Shown one piece after another: positions 26,150 to 35,377 of a stretch of DNA of 64,000 nucleotides; the first letter of the stretch is position 1; every line of letters starts with the position of its first letter. The notes beneath the pieces are model-generated. The model was not told the DNA's origin. It ran no database searches and saw only the letters and a list, made by a program, of their open reading frames with translations. This stretch comes from Roseiarcus sp963833955. GTDB taxonomy: Bacteria; Pseudomonadota; Alphaproteobacteria; Rhizobiales; Beijerinckiaceae. Where the stretch lies: the NCBI GenBank assembly GCA_963833955.1, contig CAWHZY010000003.1, forward strand, positions 1 to 64,000, given 5' to 3'. A program made the translations under genes and the position numbers.

Positions 26150-27262
26150 ATGACGAACCGTTCGTGGGTCTGGCGCGCTGTCGCCTTGAGCCTGACAGTC
26201 TGCGGAGCGGCGGCCACCGCGGCGCAGGCGGATGATCTGTCGTATTTCGAGAAGCAAATCGCGCCGTTCACGAAGAAGCCCGAGTTCGTAGCCCCCGGTC
26301 CCGCGTTCGACGCTCAGGCCTGCATGAAGGGAAAGACGATCCTCAGCATTCCGGTCTCGAGCGCGAATCCCTTTACCGCCAACATCGAGAAGGCCATGGC
26401 GGCCGCGGCAAAAAAAGTAGGCTTCAAGTTCACTACCTGGGAGAACCAGGGCCAAAGTTCGCAATGGGTGCAGGGAATGGACACCGCGGTCAACCAGAAG
26501 GTCAGTCTCATCGACCTTCTTGCTGGGACCGACCCGCGCGTCCTTGTGCCGCAAGTTAACGCCGCGCAGGCGGCCAAAATTCCCGTCGTCGCGTCGCATT
26601 ACAACGGTGTCGAGCAAACCGCCGAGGTGAAAAAGTACGCGGACGGAGACGTGCCAATCGACTACGCGAAAGCCGGAGCGCTCTTAGCCGATTGGGCGAT
26701 CGTCAAAACAAAGGGTCACATGAACGCCCTTGTTCTGATCGCGACCGGCCCGCTCTCGACCGATTCCATGATGTCGGGCATCGAAGCGGAGCTGAAACAC
26801 TGCGACGATTGCAAAACGAAAGTGATGAACTTTCCGGTTGTCGACTGGGGCACCCGCATCACGCCTGGCGTGCAGGCTGCGCTGCTCGCCGATCCGAGCG
26901 TCAACTACATCATCGTGATCTACGACAGCATGAGCCAGTTCGTAACGCCGGCCGTCACGATCACCGGGTCGCAGAAGAAGGTCGGCGTCGACGCTTTCAA
27001 CGGCACGCCGTTCGTCCTCGGCCTCGTGCAGCAGGGCCAGGTGGAAATGGACATCGGCGAGAATCTCGATTGGATCGGCCACGCGATCATCGACGCTGAA
27101 ATGCGCCGCATCTGTGGCTTGCCTCTCATCTCGGATCCCAAGATCCCGTTCTATATTTTCACCCAGGACAACGCGAAGGACGCGGGAACGCCACCCCAAC
27201 TCTCACAGGGTTACGGGGACGCCTATGTGAAGGGTTACGCAGACCTGTGGAAGCTTCAATAG
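26150..27262 (+). CDS. CUT2-type ABC transporter substrate-binding protein
   Basis: Periplasmic receptor of the RbsB-like (Peripla_BP_4) group, 370 residues. The signal peptide is MTNRSWVWRAVALSLTVCGA with cleavage near AQA-DDLS. An unusual extra N-terminal segment of about 40 residues precedes the first strand KGKTILSIPVSSANPF. Cysteines in AQACMKGK, KHCDDCKT and RRICGLP may pair. ATG 26150 was chosen over the longer frame because GGAG precedes it and it starts the signal peptide. First gene of an importer-PuuE-AllA operon, so allantoin or a related ureide is the likely ligand. Confidence 0.87.
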   Translation: MTNRSWVWRAVALSLTVCGAAATAAQADDLSYFEKQIAPFTKKPEFVAPGPAFDAQACMKGKTILSIPVSSANPFTANIEKAMAAAAKKVGFKFTTWENQGQSSQWVQGMDTAVNQKVSLIDLLAGTDPRVLVPQVNAAQAAKIPVVASHYNGVEQTAEVKKYADGDVPIDYAKAGALLADWAIVKTKGHMNALVLIATGPLSTDSMMSGIEAELKHCDDCKTKVMNFPVVDWGTRITPGVQAALLADPSVNYIIVIYDSMSQFVTPAVTITGSQKKVGVDAFNGTPFVLGLVQQGQVEMDIGENLDWIGHAIIDAEMRRICGLPLISDPKIPFYIFTQDNAKDAGTPPQLSQGYGDAYVKGYADLWKLQ

Positions 27263-28818
27263 GCGTGGGCCCCCCGCCAGCGGAGACCGTCGCGGCGCTT
27301 CGGCTTTGGGACCTGAGCAAGACTTTCGGGGGCCAGAAGGCCCTCGACAAGGCTTCGCTTGAAGTCGCTCCAGGCGAAGTCCACGGCCTTCTTGGTCAGA
27401 ACGGTTGCGGCAAATCGACGCTGATCAAGATTCTCGCCGGCTTTCACGCGCCGGACCCGGGAAGCCGGCTCGAGATTGGCGGCGCGGAGGTTGCGCTTCC
27501 CCTCGCGCCGGGCGAGTTCCGCAACTATCGTATCAGCTTCGTGCACCAGCATCTGGGGCTGATCCCGAGTCTGACGGCGCTCGAGAACCTCTTGCTTGGG
27601 CGCCTCGCGGAACGCGACGCGTGGGCGATCAACTGGATCGCGGAGCGCCGTGCAGCGATGCAACTGTTCGCGAACTACGCCATCGATCTCGATCCTGAAA
27701 CGCGGGTCGCGGACATCGCGCCGGTTGAGCGCGCCCTGCTCGCCATCGTCCGCGCGATCTCGGAAATGAACGAGGCAGGCGGCGTGGGGGCAGGCCTTCT
27801 GGTGCTGGACGAGCCGACCCCGTTTCTTCCGAAGCGCGACGTCGATCGCCTCTTCCAGCTGGTGCGCGCGATCGTCGCCAAAGGCGCAAGCGTCATCTTC
27901 GTTTCTCACGACGTCGACGAGGTGATGGAGATCACCGATCGCGCGACCGTTCTGAGGGACGGCAAGGTCGCGGCCATGATCGATACGCGCGCCGCCACCA
28001 AAGCGGATTTCATCGAAGCGATTGTTGGCCGCAAGCTTGCCGCCATGACCCCTCCGGCTCGTCTTGCGACGCGCGGGCCTAGCCACGCCGTCGTGCACAA
28101 TTTGTCGGGAGGAACGATCGAGGGGTTCTCGCTTGATCTGGCGGCGGGAGAGGTTGTTGGCGTCACCGGCCTGATCGGATCGGGCTATGACGAAATCCCC
28201 TACTTGATCTACGGCGCGCGGGAGGCTCGCGGCGGAACGCTCGACATCGGGGGGCGCGGTGTCGAGCTGAGCTCGATCAAGCCGCGCGACGCGATCCGCC
28301 ACGGGGTCGTTCTGGTGCCCGCCGATCGAGCCAATGCGGGGGTCATCGGCGCGCTTCCGGTCGCCGACAATGTGACCATGCCGACGCTTGCTTCGCGGTT
28401 CAGACGATGGATGTTGCGCCGGCGCGCGATGACCGCCGAGGCAGCGGAAATGGGCCGGCGTTTCGAAGTTCGTCCGGCCGACCCGGCCATGACGATGGCT
28501 TCCCTCAGCGGCGGCAATCAGCAAAAGGTGGTGCTCGCCAAATGGTTCCAGATGGCGCCCAAGCTGATCCTTCTTGACGAGCCGACGCAGGGCGTGGACA
28601 TCGGCGCCCGGCAAACCGTTTTCCGGCACATCGCGAGCGCGGCGTCAGCGGGCGCGGCGGTCCTGTGCGCGAGTTCGGACTACGAGCAGCTCGCCACGAT
28701 CTGCAGCCGCGTGCTGATCTTCGCAGCCGGCCGGGTCGTTGCGATCCTCGAAGGCGCTGAAATCAGCAAGGAGGCCATCGCGGAGCGCAGCCTCGGCGTC
28801 GCTCAGAGCCTCGCATGA
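27247..28818 (+). CDS. CUT2-type ABC transporter ATPase, two domains
   Basis: 523 residues, the RbsA/MglA length. Domain 1: Walker A GQNGCGKST, Q-loop HQHLGL, Walker B LLVLDEPTPFL with the usual Ala/Ser replaced, and H-loop SHDVDEV; its signature is replaced by ADIAPVERALL. Domain 2: GLIGSGYDE, LSGGNQQKVVLAKW and LILLDEPTQGVDIGA. GTG 27247 overlaps the receptor gene; GTG 27265 is an alternative start. The domain-1 signature loss suggests asymmetric ATP sites. Confidence 0.9.
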   Translation: MEASIGVGPPPAETVAALRLWDLSKTFGGQKALDKASLEVAPGEVHGLLGQNGCGKSTLIKILAGFHAPDPGSRLEIGGAEVALPLAPGEFRNYRISFVHQHLGLIPSLTALENLLLGRLAERDAWAINWIAERRAAMQLFANYAIDLDPETRVADIAPVERALLAIVRAISEMNEAGGVGAGLLVLDEPTPFLPKRDVDRLFQLVRAIVAKGASVIFVSHDVDEVMEITDRATVLRDGKVAAMIDTRAATKADFIEAIVGRKLAAMTPPARLATRGPSHAVVHNLSGGTIEGFSLDLAAGEVVGVTGLIGSGYDEIPYLIYGAREARGGTLDIGGRGVELSSIKPRDAIRHGVVLVPADRANAGVIGALPVADNVTMPTLASRFRRWMLRRRAMTAEAAEMGRRFEVRPADPAMTMASLSGGNQQKVVLAKWFQMAPKLILLDEPTQGVDIGARQTVFRHIASAASAGAAVLCASSDYEQLATICSRVLIFAAGRVVAILEGAEISKEAIAERSLGVAQSLA

Positions 28819-28852
28819 CAGGCGGAACATTCGTCCAACAAAGAGGCGGGCC

Positions 28853-29860
28853 ATGACCCATTCGGCGCCCACTCAGGCAGCCGCTCCGGCCGAGCGCGCG
28901 GCGCACAAGCCGTTCGTCTACCGGCTCGAGCAGTTCGGGCTGATCATCGTGTGGGTCCTGCTCATCGCCGTGTTCGGCTATTTGCGGCCTGACACGTTCC
29001 TGACCTGGCCCAATTTCTCGACCATCCTCGGCTCCCAGGCGGTTCTCGTCGTGGTCACGCTCGGGCTCATCATTCCTTTGACGGCCAACGACTTCGACCT
29101 CTCGATCGCGTTCACCATGACATTGTCGTCGATGCTGGTTGCGGTCCTCAACGTCAATTACGGGATCGGCATCGGCTGGGCCGTGATTGCAGCGCTTGCG
29201 CTCGGGGTTGCGATCGGCCTCATCAACGGTCTCTTGATCACCATTTTTCGTATTCACTCGCTGATCGTCACCCTTGGCACGGGCACGTTCCTGCATGGGG
29301 CCACGCTTTGGCTCAGCGACTCGATGACGATCAGCGGCATTTCGCCGTCTCTCATGAATGCGGTCATCGTCGATCGCCTTTTCGGAGTTCCTCTCGAGTT
29401 CTACTACGCGATCGTCCTCGCTGCGCTTGTCTGGTACCTGCTCGAGTACACAGCGCTCGGCCGGCGCATTCTTTTCGTCGGTCGCGGGCGCGAGGTGGCG
29501 CGGCTCAGCGGCATCAACACCGATCGGATCCGCATCGCTTGTCTTGTCGCTTCAGGGCTCTTCGGCGCTTTGGCCGGGGTCCTCTATGCCGGCACGCAGG
29601 GCGCGGCGGACCCGGTGTCGGGCGTCACCTATCAGCTGCCGGCCTTCGCCGCCGCCTTCCTCGGCTCGACGTGCATTGCGCCCGGGCGTTTCAATCCGTG
29701 GGGCGCGACGGTCGCCGTCTATTTCCTCGTCACTGGGATCACAGGCCTCGTCTTTCTGGGCTTCAGCTCGTTCATCCAGGAGATGTTCTACGGCGGCGCG
29801 CTTGTGATCGCGGTCACCTTGTCCCAACTGGTGCGCGGACGACAGGAGCAGCAGTTCTAA
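28853..29860 (+). CDS. CUT2-type ABC transporter permease
   Basis: RbsC-like integral membrane subunit, 335 residues, about nine to ten hydrophobic segments. VVTLGLIIPLTANDFDLSIAFTMTLSS corresponds to the family's GGIDLSVG region, here changed to NDFDLS. LGRRILFVGRGREVARLSGINTDRIRI is the coupling loop. AGAGG-type Shine-Dalgarno before ATG 28853. 33 bases follow before the PuuE gene. Confidence 0.9.
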   Translation: MTHSAPTQAAAPAERAAHKPFVYRLEQFGLIIVWVLLIAVFGYLRPDTFLTWPNFSTILGSQAVLVVVTLGLIIPLTANDFDLSIAFTMTLSSMLVAVLNVNYGIGIGWAVIAALALGVAIGLINGLLITIFRIHSLIVTLGTGTFLHGATLWLSDSMTISGISPSLMNAVIVDRLFGVPLEFYYAIVLAALVWYLLEYTALGRRILFVGRGREVARLSGINTDRIRIACLVASGLFGALAGVLYAGTQGAADPVSGVTYQLPAFAAAFLGSTCIAPGRFNPWGATVAVYFLVTGITGLVFLGFSSFIQEMFYGGALVIAVTLSQLVRGRQEQQF

Positions 29861-29892
29861 TCCCCCTCTCGATCAACGGAAGAGACCAACAC

Positions 29893-30810
29893 GTGACCCC
29901 TCGCTCGCTCGAACGCGACTTCATTGGCTACGGATCCAAACCGCCCGATCCGCGCTGGCCGGGCGGGGCGCGGATCGCGCTGAACTTCGTTCTGAATTAC
30001 GAAGAGGGATCAGAATACAGCATGATGGATGGAGACGGCGTCAGCGACGCCGCCCTGGCCGAAATGGCGAGCGTGGCCGTGCCGCGCGGCGAACGGGACC
30101 TCGCGGCCGAGAGCATGTTCGAATACGGCAGCCGTGTTGGGTTCTGGCGCCTGCATAAGGTTTTTCAAGAGCGCGGGCTGCCGATGACGGTCTTTGCCTG
30201 CGCGCTCGCGCTCGAGCGCAATCCGCCGGCGGCGGCCGCGATCAAAGAGGCGGAATACGATATTTGTTGTCATGGCTGGCGCTGGGTCGAGCATTTCAAA
30301 CTCGACGAGGCGACCGAACGCGAGCACATCCGCCACGCCGTCGAGAGCCTCAAGCGAACGGTCGGACAGCGTCCCCTTGGCTGGTATTGCCGCTACGGGC
30401 CGAGCGTCAACACGCGACGCCTGGTCATGGAGGAGGGCGGATTTCTCTACGACAGCGACAGCTATGCGGACGAGCTCCCCTATTATGTGATGGCCGAAGG
30501 CCGCCCTCAGCTCGTCGTCCCCTACACGCTGACCAACAACGACGTGAAATGGCCCGCCACGAACTTGGCGACCGGGGAGGACTTTTTCACCATCTTGCGA
30601 GAGGCTTTTGACTTCCTCTATGAAGAAGGGCGCGTGGCCCCGAAAATGATGAATGTGGGGATGCATATGCGTATCCTCGGCCATCCGAGCCGAGCCTCCG
30701 GCCTTGCGCGTTTCCTCGACTATGTGAAGAGTAAACCGGATGTTTGGCTTTGCCGGCGCCTGGATATCGCGAAGCACTGGCTGAACGAGCATCCTTGTGA
30801 GGTTGCCTGA
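29893..30810 (+). CDS. puuE: PuuE-type allantoinase (polysaccharide deacetylase fold)
   Basis: Cofactor-independent allantoinase that hydrolyses allantoin to allantoate; a NodB-like barrel of 305 residues. RDFIGYGSKPPDPRWPGGARIALNFVLNYEEGSE is the characteristic PuuE N-terminus; EYGSRVGFWRLHKVFQERGLP, DICCHGWRWVEHF and YCRYGPSVNTRRLV follow, as does MNVGMHMRILGHPSR. GTG 29893 is the only good start (GGAAGAG upstream). Its TGA shares a base with the ATG of the ureidoglycolate lyase gene, which supports a ureide pathway. Confidence 0.88.
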   Translation: MTPRSLERDFIGYGSKPPDPRWPGGARIALNFVLNYEEGSEYSMMDGDGVSDAALAEMASVAVPRGERDLAAESMFEYGSRVGFWRLHKVFQERGLPMTVFACALALERNPPAAAAIKEAEYDICCHGWRWVEHFKLDEATEREHIRHAVESLKRTVGQRPLGWYCRYGPSVNTRRLVMEEGGFLYDSDSYADELPYYVMAEGRPQLVVPYTLTNNDVKWPATNLATGEDFFTILREAFDFLYEEGRVAPKMMNVGMHMRILGHPSRASGLARFLDYVKSKPDVWLCRRLDIAKHWLNEHPCEVA

Positions 30811-31290
30811 TGAAGCGCTTGAAGATCGAACCGATCGACGCAGAGGCGTTTGCGCCTTTCGGACAGCTTCTTCCACCCGCGCCGCCAGGAAAAGGGGGCC
30901 GTCAGGAGTTGATCGAGGAATTGCAGAACGACCGCGTCAGCGCGCGACCGCGCCTGTCCGTCGCGACCGCGGGGCCGAAAGCCTTGCCTCTCGCTGCAGT
31001 CCAGATGGAGCGGCACGTCCATTCCTCGCAGGCCTTCGCGCCGCTCGACTGCGCGAGCTATCTGGTGATGGTCGCGCCGCACGGCGATGGCGGAATGCCG
31101 GACCTCGAAAAGGTCCGGGCGTTTCGCGTGCCCGGAGACACCGGCGTCAATTACAAAGCCGACACCTGGCATCATCCGCTGTAGTCCGCTCGAACGCACC
31201 GGGCAATTCGCCATTCTCACTTTTGTCGATGGAACTACCGCCGACGAACAATTCGTCGATCTGCCGCAGTCGATTCTCATCGAGGAGTGA
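30810..31290 (+). pseudogene. allA: Ureidoglycolate lyase, frameshifted near 31183
   Basis: Splits ureidoglycolate into glyoxylate and urea, the step after allantoate breakdown. MKRLKIEPIDAEAFAPFGQLL and MERHVHSSQAFAPLD, then VNYKADTWHHPL, are clear AllA motifs with the metal/substrate histidines. A stop at 31182 follows HHPL directly; the conserved ending SPLERTGQFAILTFVDG and DEQFVDLP continues in another frame to TGA 31288. A single-base error around 31180 restores about 160 residues, the family length. Confidence 0.85.
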
Positions 31291-31355
31291 CGAGATCAGC
31301 TCGCCGCGGCATGTTTCAAGTCTTGTGCAACGGCCTTGCCGCTAGCTGACAAATC

Positions 31356-31371
31356 GGGCAGGTTTCTTGCT
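31356..31371 (+). promoter_or_regulatory. Candidate sigma-54 promoter of the importer at 31456
   Basis: GGGCAGGTTTCTTGCT fits TGGCACG-N4-TTGCT with two mismatches and the right spacing. The start near 31382 leaves a 74-base leader ending in a strong AAAAAGGAG ribosome site. Confidence 0.48.
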
Positions 31372-31455
31372 TGGACTGTCGGCAAGGGCTTCGCTCTGGG
31401 AAGTAAAGCCGCAATGGGGCAGGGGCCTCCGGCGCCGAAAAAAAAGGAGTGTGAC

Positions 31456-32391
31456 ATGCGATTGTCAATGGCGCATCTCGGCCTTATCGGCGTCGCGGCC
31501 GCCGCCTTTCTCAGCGCTGAGGCGGCAAATGCCCAGACAGTCGCGCTCGTGACGATCAACCAGCAGGCGCTCTTCTTCAACCAGATCAACGACGGCGCCA
31601 AGCAGGCGGCGGACAAGGCGGGCGCGAAGCTCGTCATCTTCAACGCCAACAATGTCGCCTCGGCTCAGAACAGCGCGATCGAGGACTATATCGCCCAGAA
31701 AGTCGATGGCATCGTGCTCATCGCCATCGACGTCAACGGGGTGAAGCCCGCCGTCACCGCGGCCAAGAAAGCCGGCATTCCCGTCGTCGCGATCGACGCC
31801 CGTATCCCCGACGGCGACAATGCGGCTTTCATCGGCGTCGACAACAAGGGCGCGGGCGAAGAGATCGGCAAATACTTCGCCGATTACGCGAAGACCAAGA
31901 TGAACGGCTCCGCCAAGGTCGGCATTGTCGGCGCGCTCAATTCCTTCATTCAGAACCAGCGCCTGGACGGCTTCAAGGCGGCGGCTCAGGCCGGCTCGGG
32001 CGTCAAGTTCCTAGATACGGTGGATGGCCAAAACATCCAGGACGTGGCGCTGACCGCGGCCGAGAATCTGATGACCGCCAACCCCGACATGAACGCGCTC
32101 TACGCCACCGGCGAGCCTGCGCTGGTCGGCGCGATTTCCGCCGTGACCAGCCAGCAGGCGACCGGCAAGGTCAAGGTCTTCGGGTGGGACCTCACCGCCC
32201 AGGCGATCAAGGGAATAGACGAGGGCTGGATCGTCGCCGTCGTTCAGCAGGACCCCTTCCAGGAGGGCGTGGCGGGCGTCGAGACCGTGCTCAAGATCAA
32301 GAAGGGCGAGAAGGTCGACCCGAGCATCGACATTCCCGTGACCATCGTGACCAAGGACAATGTCGACAAGTTCCGCAGCCTCTTCAAATAG
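31456..32391 (+). CDS. CUT2-type ABC transporter substrate-binding protein (RbsB-like)
   Basis: Periplasmic receptor, 311 residues, with signal peptide MRLSMAHLGLIGVAAAAFLS (cleavage near ANA-QTVA). The fold shows ALVTINQQALFFNQINDGAKQAAD, KVDGIVLIAIDVNGVKPAV, GIPVVAIDARIP and QNQRLDGFKAA, the ribose/sugar-receptor pattern. A strong ribosome site precedes ATG 31456. A GC hairpin follows the gene at 32393, a common way to keep receptor mRNA more abundant than the rest of the operon. Ligand unknown; the ribokinase-like gene downstream suggests a pentose-containing compound. Confidence 0.9.
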   Translation: MRLSMAHLGLIGVAAAAFLSAEAANAQTVALVTINQQALFFNQINDGAKQAADKAGAKLVIFNANNVASAQNSAIEDYIAQKVDGIVLIAIDVNGVKPAVTAAKKAGIPVVAIDARIPDGDNAAFIGVDNKGAGEEIGKYFADYAKTKMNGSAKVGIVGALNSFIQNQRLDGFKAAAQAGSGVKFLDTVDGQNIQDVALTAAENLMTANPDMNALYATGEPALVGAISAVTSQQATGKVKVFGWDLTAQAIKGIDEGWIVAVVQQDPFQEGVAGVETVLKIKKGEKVDPSIDIPVTIVTKDNVDKFRSLFK

Positions 32392-32392
32392 G

Positions 32393-32413
32393 CCGCTCGA
32401 ACGCCCCGAGCGG
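32393..32413 (+). terminator. Intercistronic hairpin after receptor gene
   Basis: CCGCTC (32393-32398) and GAGCGG (32408-32413) form a 6-bp stem with a 9-base loop and no T-run, in the 78-base gap between receptor and ATPase. Likely mRNA stabilisation or partial termination. Confidence 0.4.
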
Positions 32414-32469
32414 GATGCCAGGGCGTCCCGTCCTCTCTTCCTCTGTGCACGAAAGCTTAAGCCAAGCGG

Positions 32470-33270
32470 ATGTTGAGCGCCGACGCGCCGATCCGGGTCC
32501 AGATGGAGGACATCAGCAAGTCCTTCGGCGCCATCAAGTCCCTTGATCGCGTCAACCTTGTTCTGCGGGCGGGCGAGGTCCTTGGTCTGGTCGGCGACAA
32601 TGGCGCTGGAAAGTCGACGCTGAGCAAAATTCTGTCGGGCGCCGTCGTTCCCGATTCCGGCCGCATTCTTCTCGACGGCCGTGAAGTCCGCTTCACGTCC
32701 CCCGCCGACGCGCGCCGTCAGCGGGTCGAGATGGTTTATCAGGACCTGTCGCTGTGCGACACGGTCGATGTCGCGGGCAATCTCCTGCTTGGCCGAGAGC
32801 CGCTCAGGCGCATGCTTGGCGTGCCCGTCATGGACAAGCGCAGGATGCATGCGGACGCCGCGCAAATGCTGGCGCATCTTGGCATCCGCATGCCGAGCAC
32901 GCGGCTCAAGGTCGAGAATTTGTCCGGCGGCCAGCGCCAGAGCATTGCGATCGGACGCGCGGTGTCGTTCGACCCCCTGGTCCTCATCATGGACGAGCCG
33001 ACGGCCGCGCTCGCCGTCGCGGAGGTCGACGCTGTGCTCGATCTCATCCATCAGGTGAGCGCCAAAGGCGTGAGCGTCATTCTCATCACGCACCGGCTTC
33101 AGGATCTGTTCGTGGTCTGCGACCGGATCATGATCCTCTACGAGGGTCGCAGCGTCGCCGAGCGGCTTATTGGCGAAACGAATATCGAGGAGATCGTCAA
33201 CCTTATCGTCGGGAGGAAATTCCGCTCCGTCTCAGCCGGCGCGCGGCCCGGAGGGGAGGCGCGTTCATGA
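32470..33270 (+). CDS. CUT2-type ABC transporter ATPase, single domain
   Basis: 266 residues with one complete nucleotide-binding domain: Walker A GDNGAGKST, signature LSGGQRQSIAIGRA, Walker B LVLIMDEPTAALA and switch ITHRLQD. Most RbsA proteins have two domains; this short form resembles FrcA-type ATPases, which work as homodimers. The stop overlaps the permease start (ATGA at 33267). Confidence 0.91.
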   Translation: MLSADAPIRVQMEDISKSFGAIKSLDRVNLVLRAGEVLGLVGDNGAGKSTLSKILSGAVVPDSGRILLDGREVRFTSPADARRQRVEMVYQDLSLCDTVDVAGNLLLGREPLRRMLGVPVMDKRRMHADAAQMLAHLGIRMPSTRLKVENLSGGQRQSIAIGRAVSFDPLVLIMDEPTAALAVAEVDAVLDLIHQVSAKGVSVILITHRLQDLFVVCDRIMILYEGRSVAERLIGETNIEEIVNLIVGRKFRSVSAGARPGGEARS

Positions 33271-34259
33271 CCGCGATCGCAGCCACCCCGGCGCTGCGCG
33301 ATCGCGCGAGGCTGATCATCCACGACAACGGGGGCGTGGTCAGCATCGCGGTTTTCTTCGTCGTGATGGCGGTCACGTTCTCGCTGATCACGGACACATT
33401 TCTGACTGAGACCAATCTCCTCAACATTCTGCGGCAGACCGCGCCTCTCATGATCGTGGCGGTCGCGATGACTTTCGTGATCACGACCGCCGGGATTGAT
33501 CTCTCCGTCGGCTCGGTGCTGGCGCTCGTGAACGCGCTCGCGGCGATTTCGCTTCAGGCCGGCCTCGCCTGGCCGCTGGTGGTCGTGCTCATGCTGGGGG
33601 TCGGCATCGTCATCGGCCTCTTCCAGGGCTTCTTCATCGCCTATGAAGGCATTCCCGCCTTCATCGTCACGCTTGCCGGCCTGAGCTCCATCCGAGGCAC
33701 GGCGCTGCTGCTCACGAAAGGCTATTCGATTCCGATCGATCCTCAGAGCCCGTTCAACGCGATCGGGCGAGGCTGGGTGTTCGGCCTGCCCATGCCGGCG
33801 ATCATCGCCGTCGTCGTGCTCGCGGTCGGCTTTCTCGTCTTCAATGAAACCACCTTCGGCCGCTATGTGACCGGCGTCGGCGCGAATGCAGAAGCGGTCC
33901 GGCGCGCGGGCGTCGACACCAAGAGGATCACGCTTGCGGTCTATGCGCTGAGCGGATTCGCCGCGGCGATCGCGGGAATCATCATTGCCGGGCGCCTCGG
34001 AAGCGGATCCTCGAACGCCGGCGGGGGCTTCGAACTCGAGGTCATCGCCGCGGTTGTGCTGGGCGGAACGAGCCTGTTCGGCGGCCGCGGCACGATGCTT
34101 GGCACGATGCTGGGCGCACTGACCGTCGCCGTCATCGGCAACGGCCTCATCCTCTATCATATGTCGCCGTTCATCACGCCGATCGTCGAGGGCTTCATCA
34201 TTCTCATCGCGGTCTGGCTCAACTTCCGCCTGTTCCGGACGGGACGACGGACGAATTGA
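33267..34259 (+). CDS. CUT2-type ABC transporter permease (RbsC-like)
   Basis: 330 residues, about nine to ten membrane segments. TFVITTAGIDLSVGSVLALVNA is the canonical GIDLSVG motif and FGRYVTGVGANAEAVRRAGVDTKRI the coupling loop; VVLGGTSLFGGRGTMLGT is a second conserved loop. Forms the pore of the importer with the 31456 receptor and 32470 ATPase. The PTE-like gene follows after 16 bases. Confidence 0.92.
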   Translation: MTAIAATPALRDRARLIIHDNGGVVSIAVFFVVMAVTFSLITDTFLTETNLLNILRQTAPLMIVAVAMTFVITTAGIDLSVGSVLALVNALAAISLQAGLAWPLVVVLMLGVGIVIGLFQGFFIAYEGIPAFIVTLAGLSSIRGTALLLTKGYSIPIDPQSPFNAIGRGWVFGLPMPAIIAVVVLAVGFLVFNETTFGRYVTGVGANAEAVRRAGVDTKRITLAVYALSGFAAAIAGIIIAGRLGSGSSNAGGGFELEVIAAVVLGGTSLFGGRGTMLGTMLGALTVAVIGNGLILYHMSPFITPIVEGFIILIAVWLNFRLFRTGRRTN

Positions 34260-34275
34260 GGAAGGCGGGAGACAC

Positions 34276-35346
34276 ATGGCGAAGCCCGCGATCGGCGTGC
34301 ATTCGGGACTGGTCCGAACCGTGCTTGGCCCCATTCCGGTCGAGGCGATCGGCGTCACGCTCATGCACGAGCATATCCTGCTCGACGCTTCGAGCTGGTG
34401 GAAGCGTCCGTGCTGCGGCTCGGAGATCGCGATCGCCGAACGGCCGCTCGACATCTCGATGATCGGCGATTTGCGGATGAATCCGTTTCTCAATCGCGAC
34501 AATTGCGGATTGCTCGACGTCAGGGCGGCGATCGAGGAGCTCAATCATTTCGTCGAATACGGCGGGCAAACCATCGTCGATCCGACCAACCTCGGAATTG
34601 GACGCGATCCCTCCGCACTTCAGCGCATCAGCCGGCGAAGCGGACTGAACATCGTGATGGGCGCGGGCTTCTACCTCGAGCCGTCGCATCCTCCTTACGT
34701 GAAAGACATGAGTGTCGAAACGATCGCCGAGGCGATTGCTCGCGACTGCGGCCTCTCGGAGGACGAGCCCGAGGTCTGCGCCGGCATCATCGGGGAGATC
34801 GGGATCAGCAAGGACTTCACGCCCGCGGAAGACAAAGTGCTGAGGGGCGCGGCGCGCGCCTCCAGGCTCAGCGGCGCTCCGCTCTCGGTTCATCTTCCGG
34901 GCTGGGAGCGCCACGCTCACCGCGTGCTGGACGTCGTCGAGAGCGAAGGCGCGGACCCGCGCCATGTCGTCCTCTGCCATATGAACCCGAGCCTCAACGA
35001 TCCGGCGTATCAGAAGAGCGTCGCCGACAGGGGCGCGTTCATCGAATACGATATGATAGGGATGGATTTCTTTTACGCCGACCAGCAGGCCCAGTCGCCA
35101 TGCGACGAGGAGAACGCGGTCGCGATCTGCCGGCTGGTCGACGACGGTTATCTGAACTCGATCCTCATGTCGCAGGACGTGTTCCTGAAGATGATGCTCG
35201 TGCGCTACGGCGGGTTTGGCTACGGATACATCCTCAAGCATTTCGCGCCGCGCCTGAAACGGCACGGCATGGACCAGCGCACGATCGATCACATCCTGGT
35301 CGAGAACCCGCGGCGGGTGTTCTCCGCCGAGCATCGCGGGCGCTGA
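34276..35346 (+). CDS. Phosphotriesterase-family metal-dependent hydrolase
   Basis: TIM-barrel amidohydrolase-superfamily enzyme of 356 residues. All metal ligands are visible: His31 and His33 (LMHEHILLD), the bridging acid as Glu174 (IIGEIGISKDF), His206 (SVHLPGW), His235 (LCHMNP) and Asp301 (MSQDVF). Glu rather than carboxylated Lys marks the PHP/lactonase-like branch, not organophosphate-degrading PTE. It may open a lactone or cleave a phosphorylated or amide intermediate. It resembles the php gene of the E. coli yhf cluster, whose partner YhfX also occurs in this window at 59374. Confidence 0.9.
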   Translation: MAKPAIGVHSGLVRTVLGPIPVEAIGVTLMHEHILLDASSWWKRPCCGSEIAIAERPLDISMIGDLRMNPFLNRDNCGLLDVRAAIEELNHFVEYGGQTIVDPTNLGIGRDPSALQRISRRSGLNIVMGAGFYLEPSHPPYVKDMSVETIAEAIARDCGLSEDEPEVCAGIIGEIGISKDFTPAEDKVLRGAARASRLSGAPLSVHLPGWERHAHRVLDVVESEGADPRHVVLCHMNPSLNDPAYQKSVADRGAFIEYDMIGMDFFYADQQAQSPCDEENAVAICRLVDDGYLNSILMSQDVFLKMMLVRYGGFGYGYILKHFAPRLKRHGMDQRTIDHILVENPRRVFSAEHRGR

Positions 35347-35377
35347 CGGGAGAGGATGAGGGCGGTGGCGGGGCACG

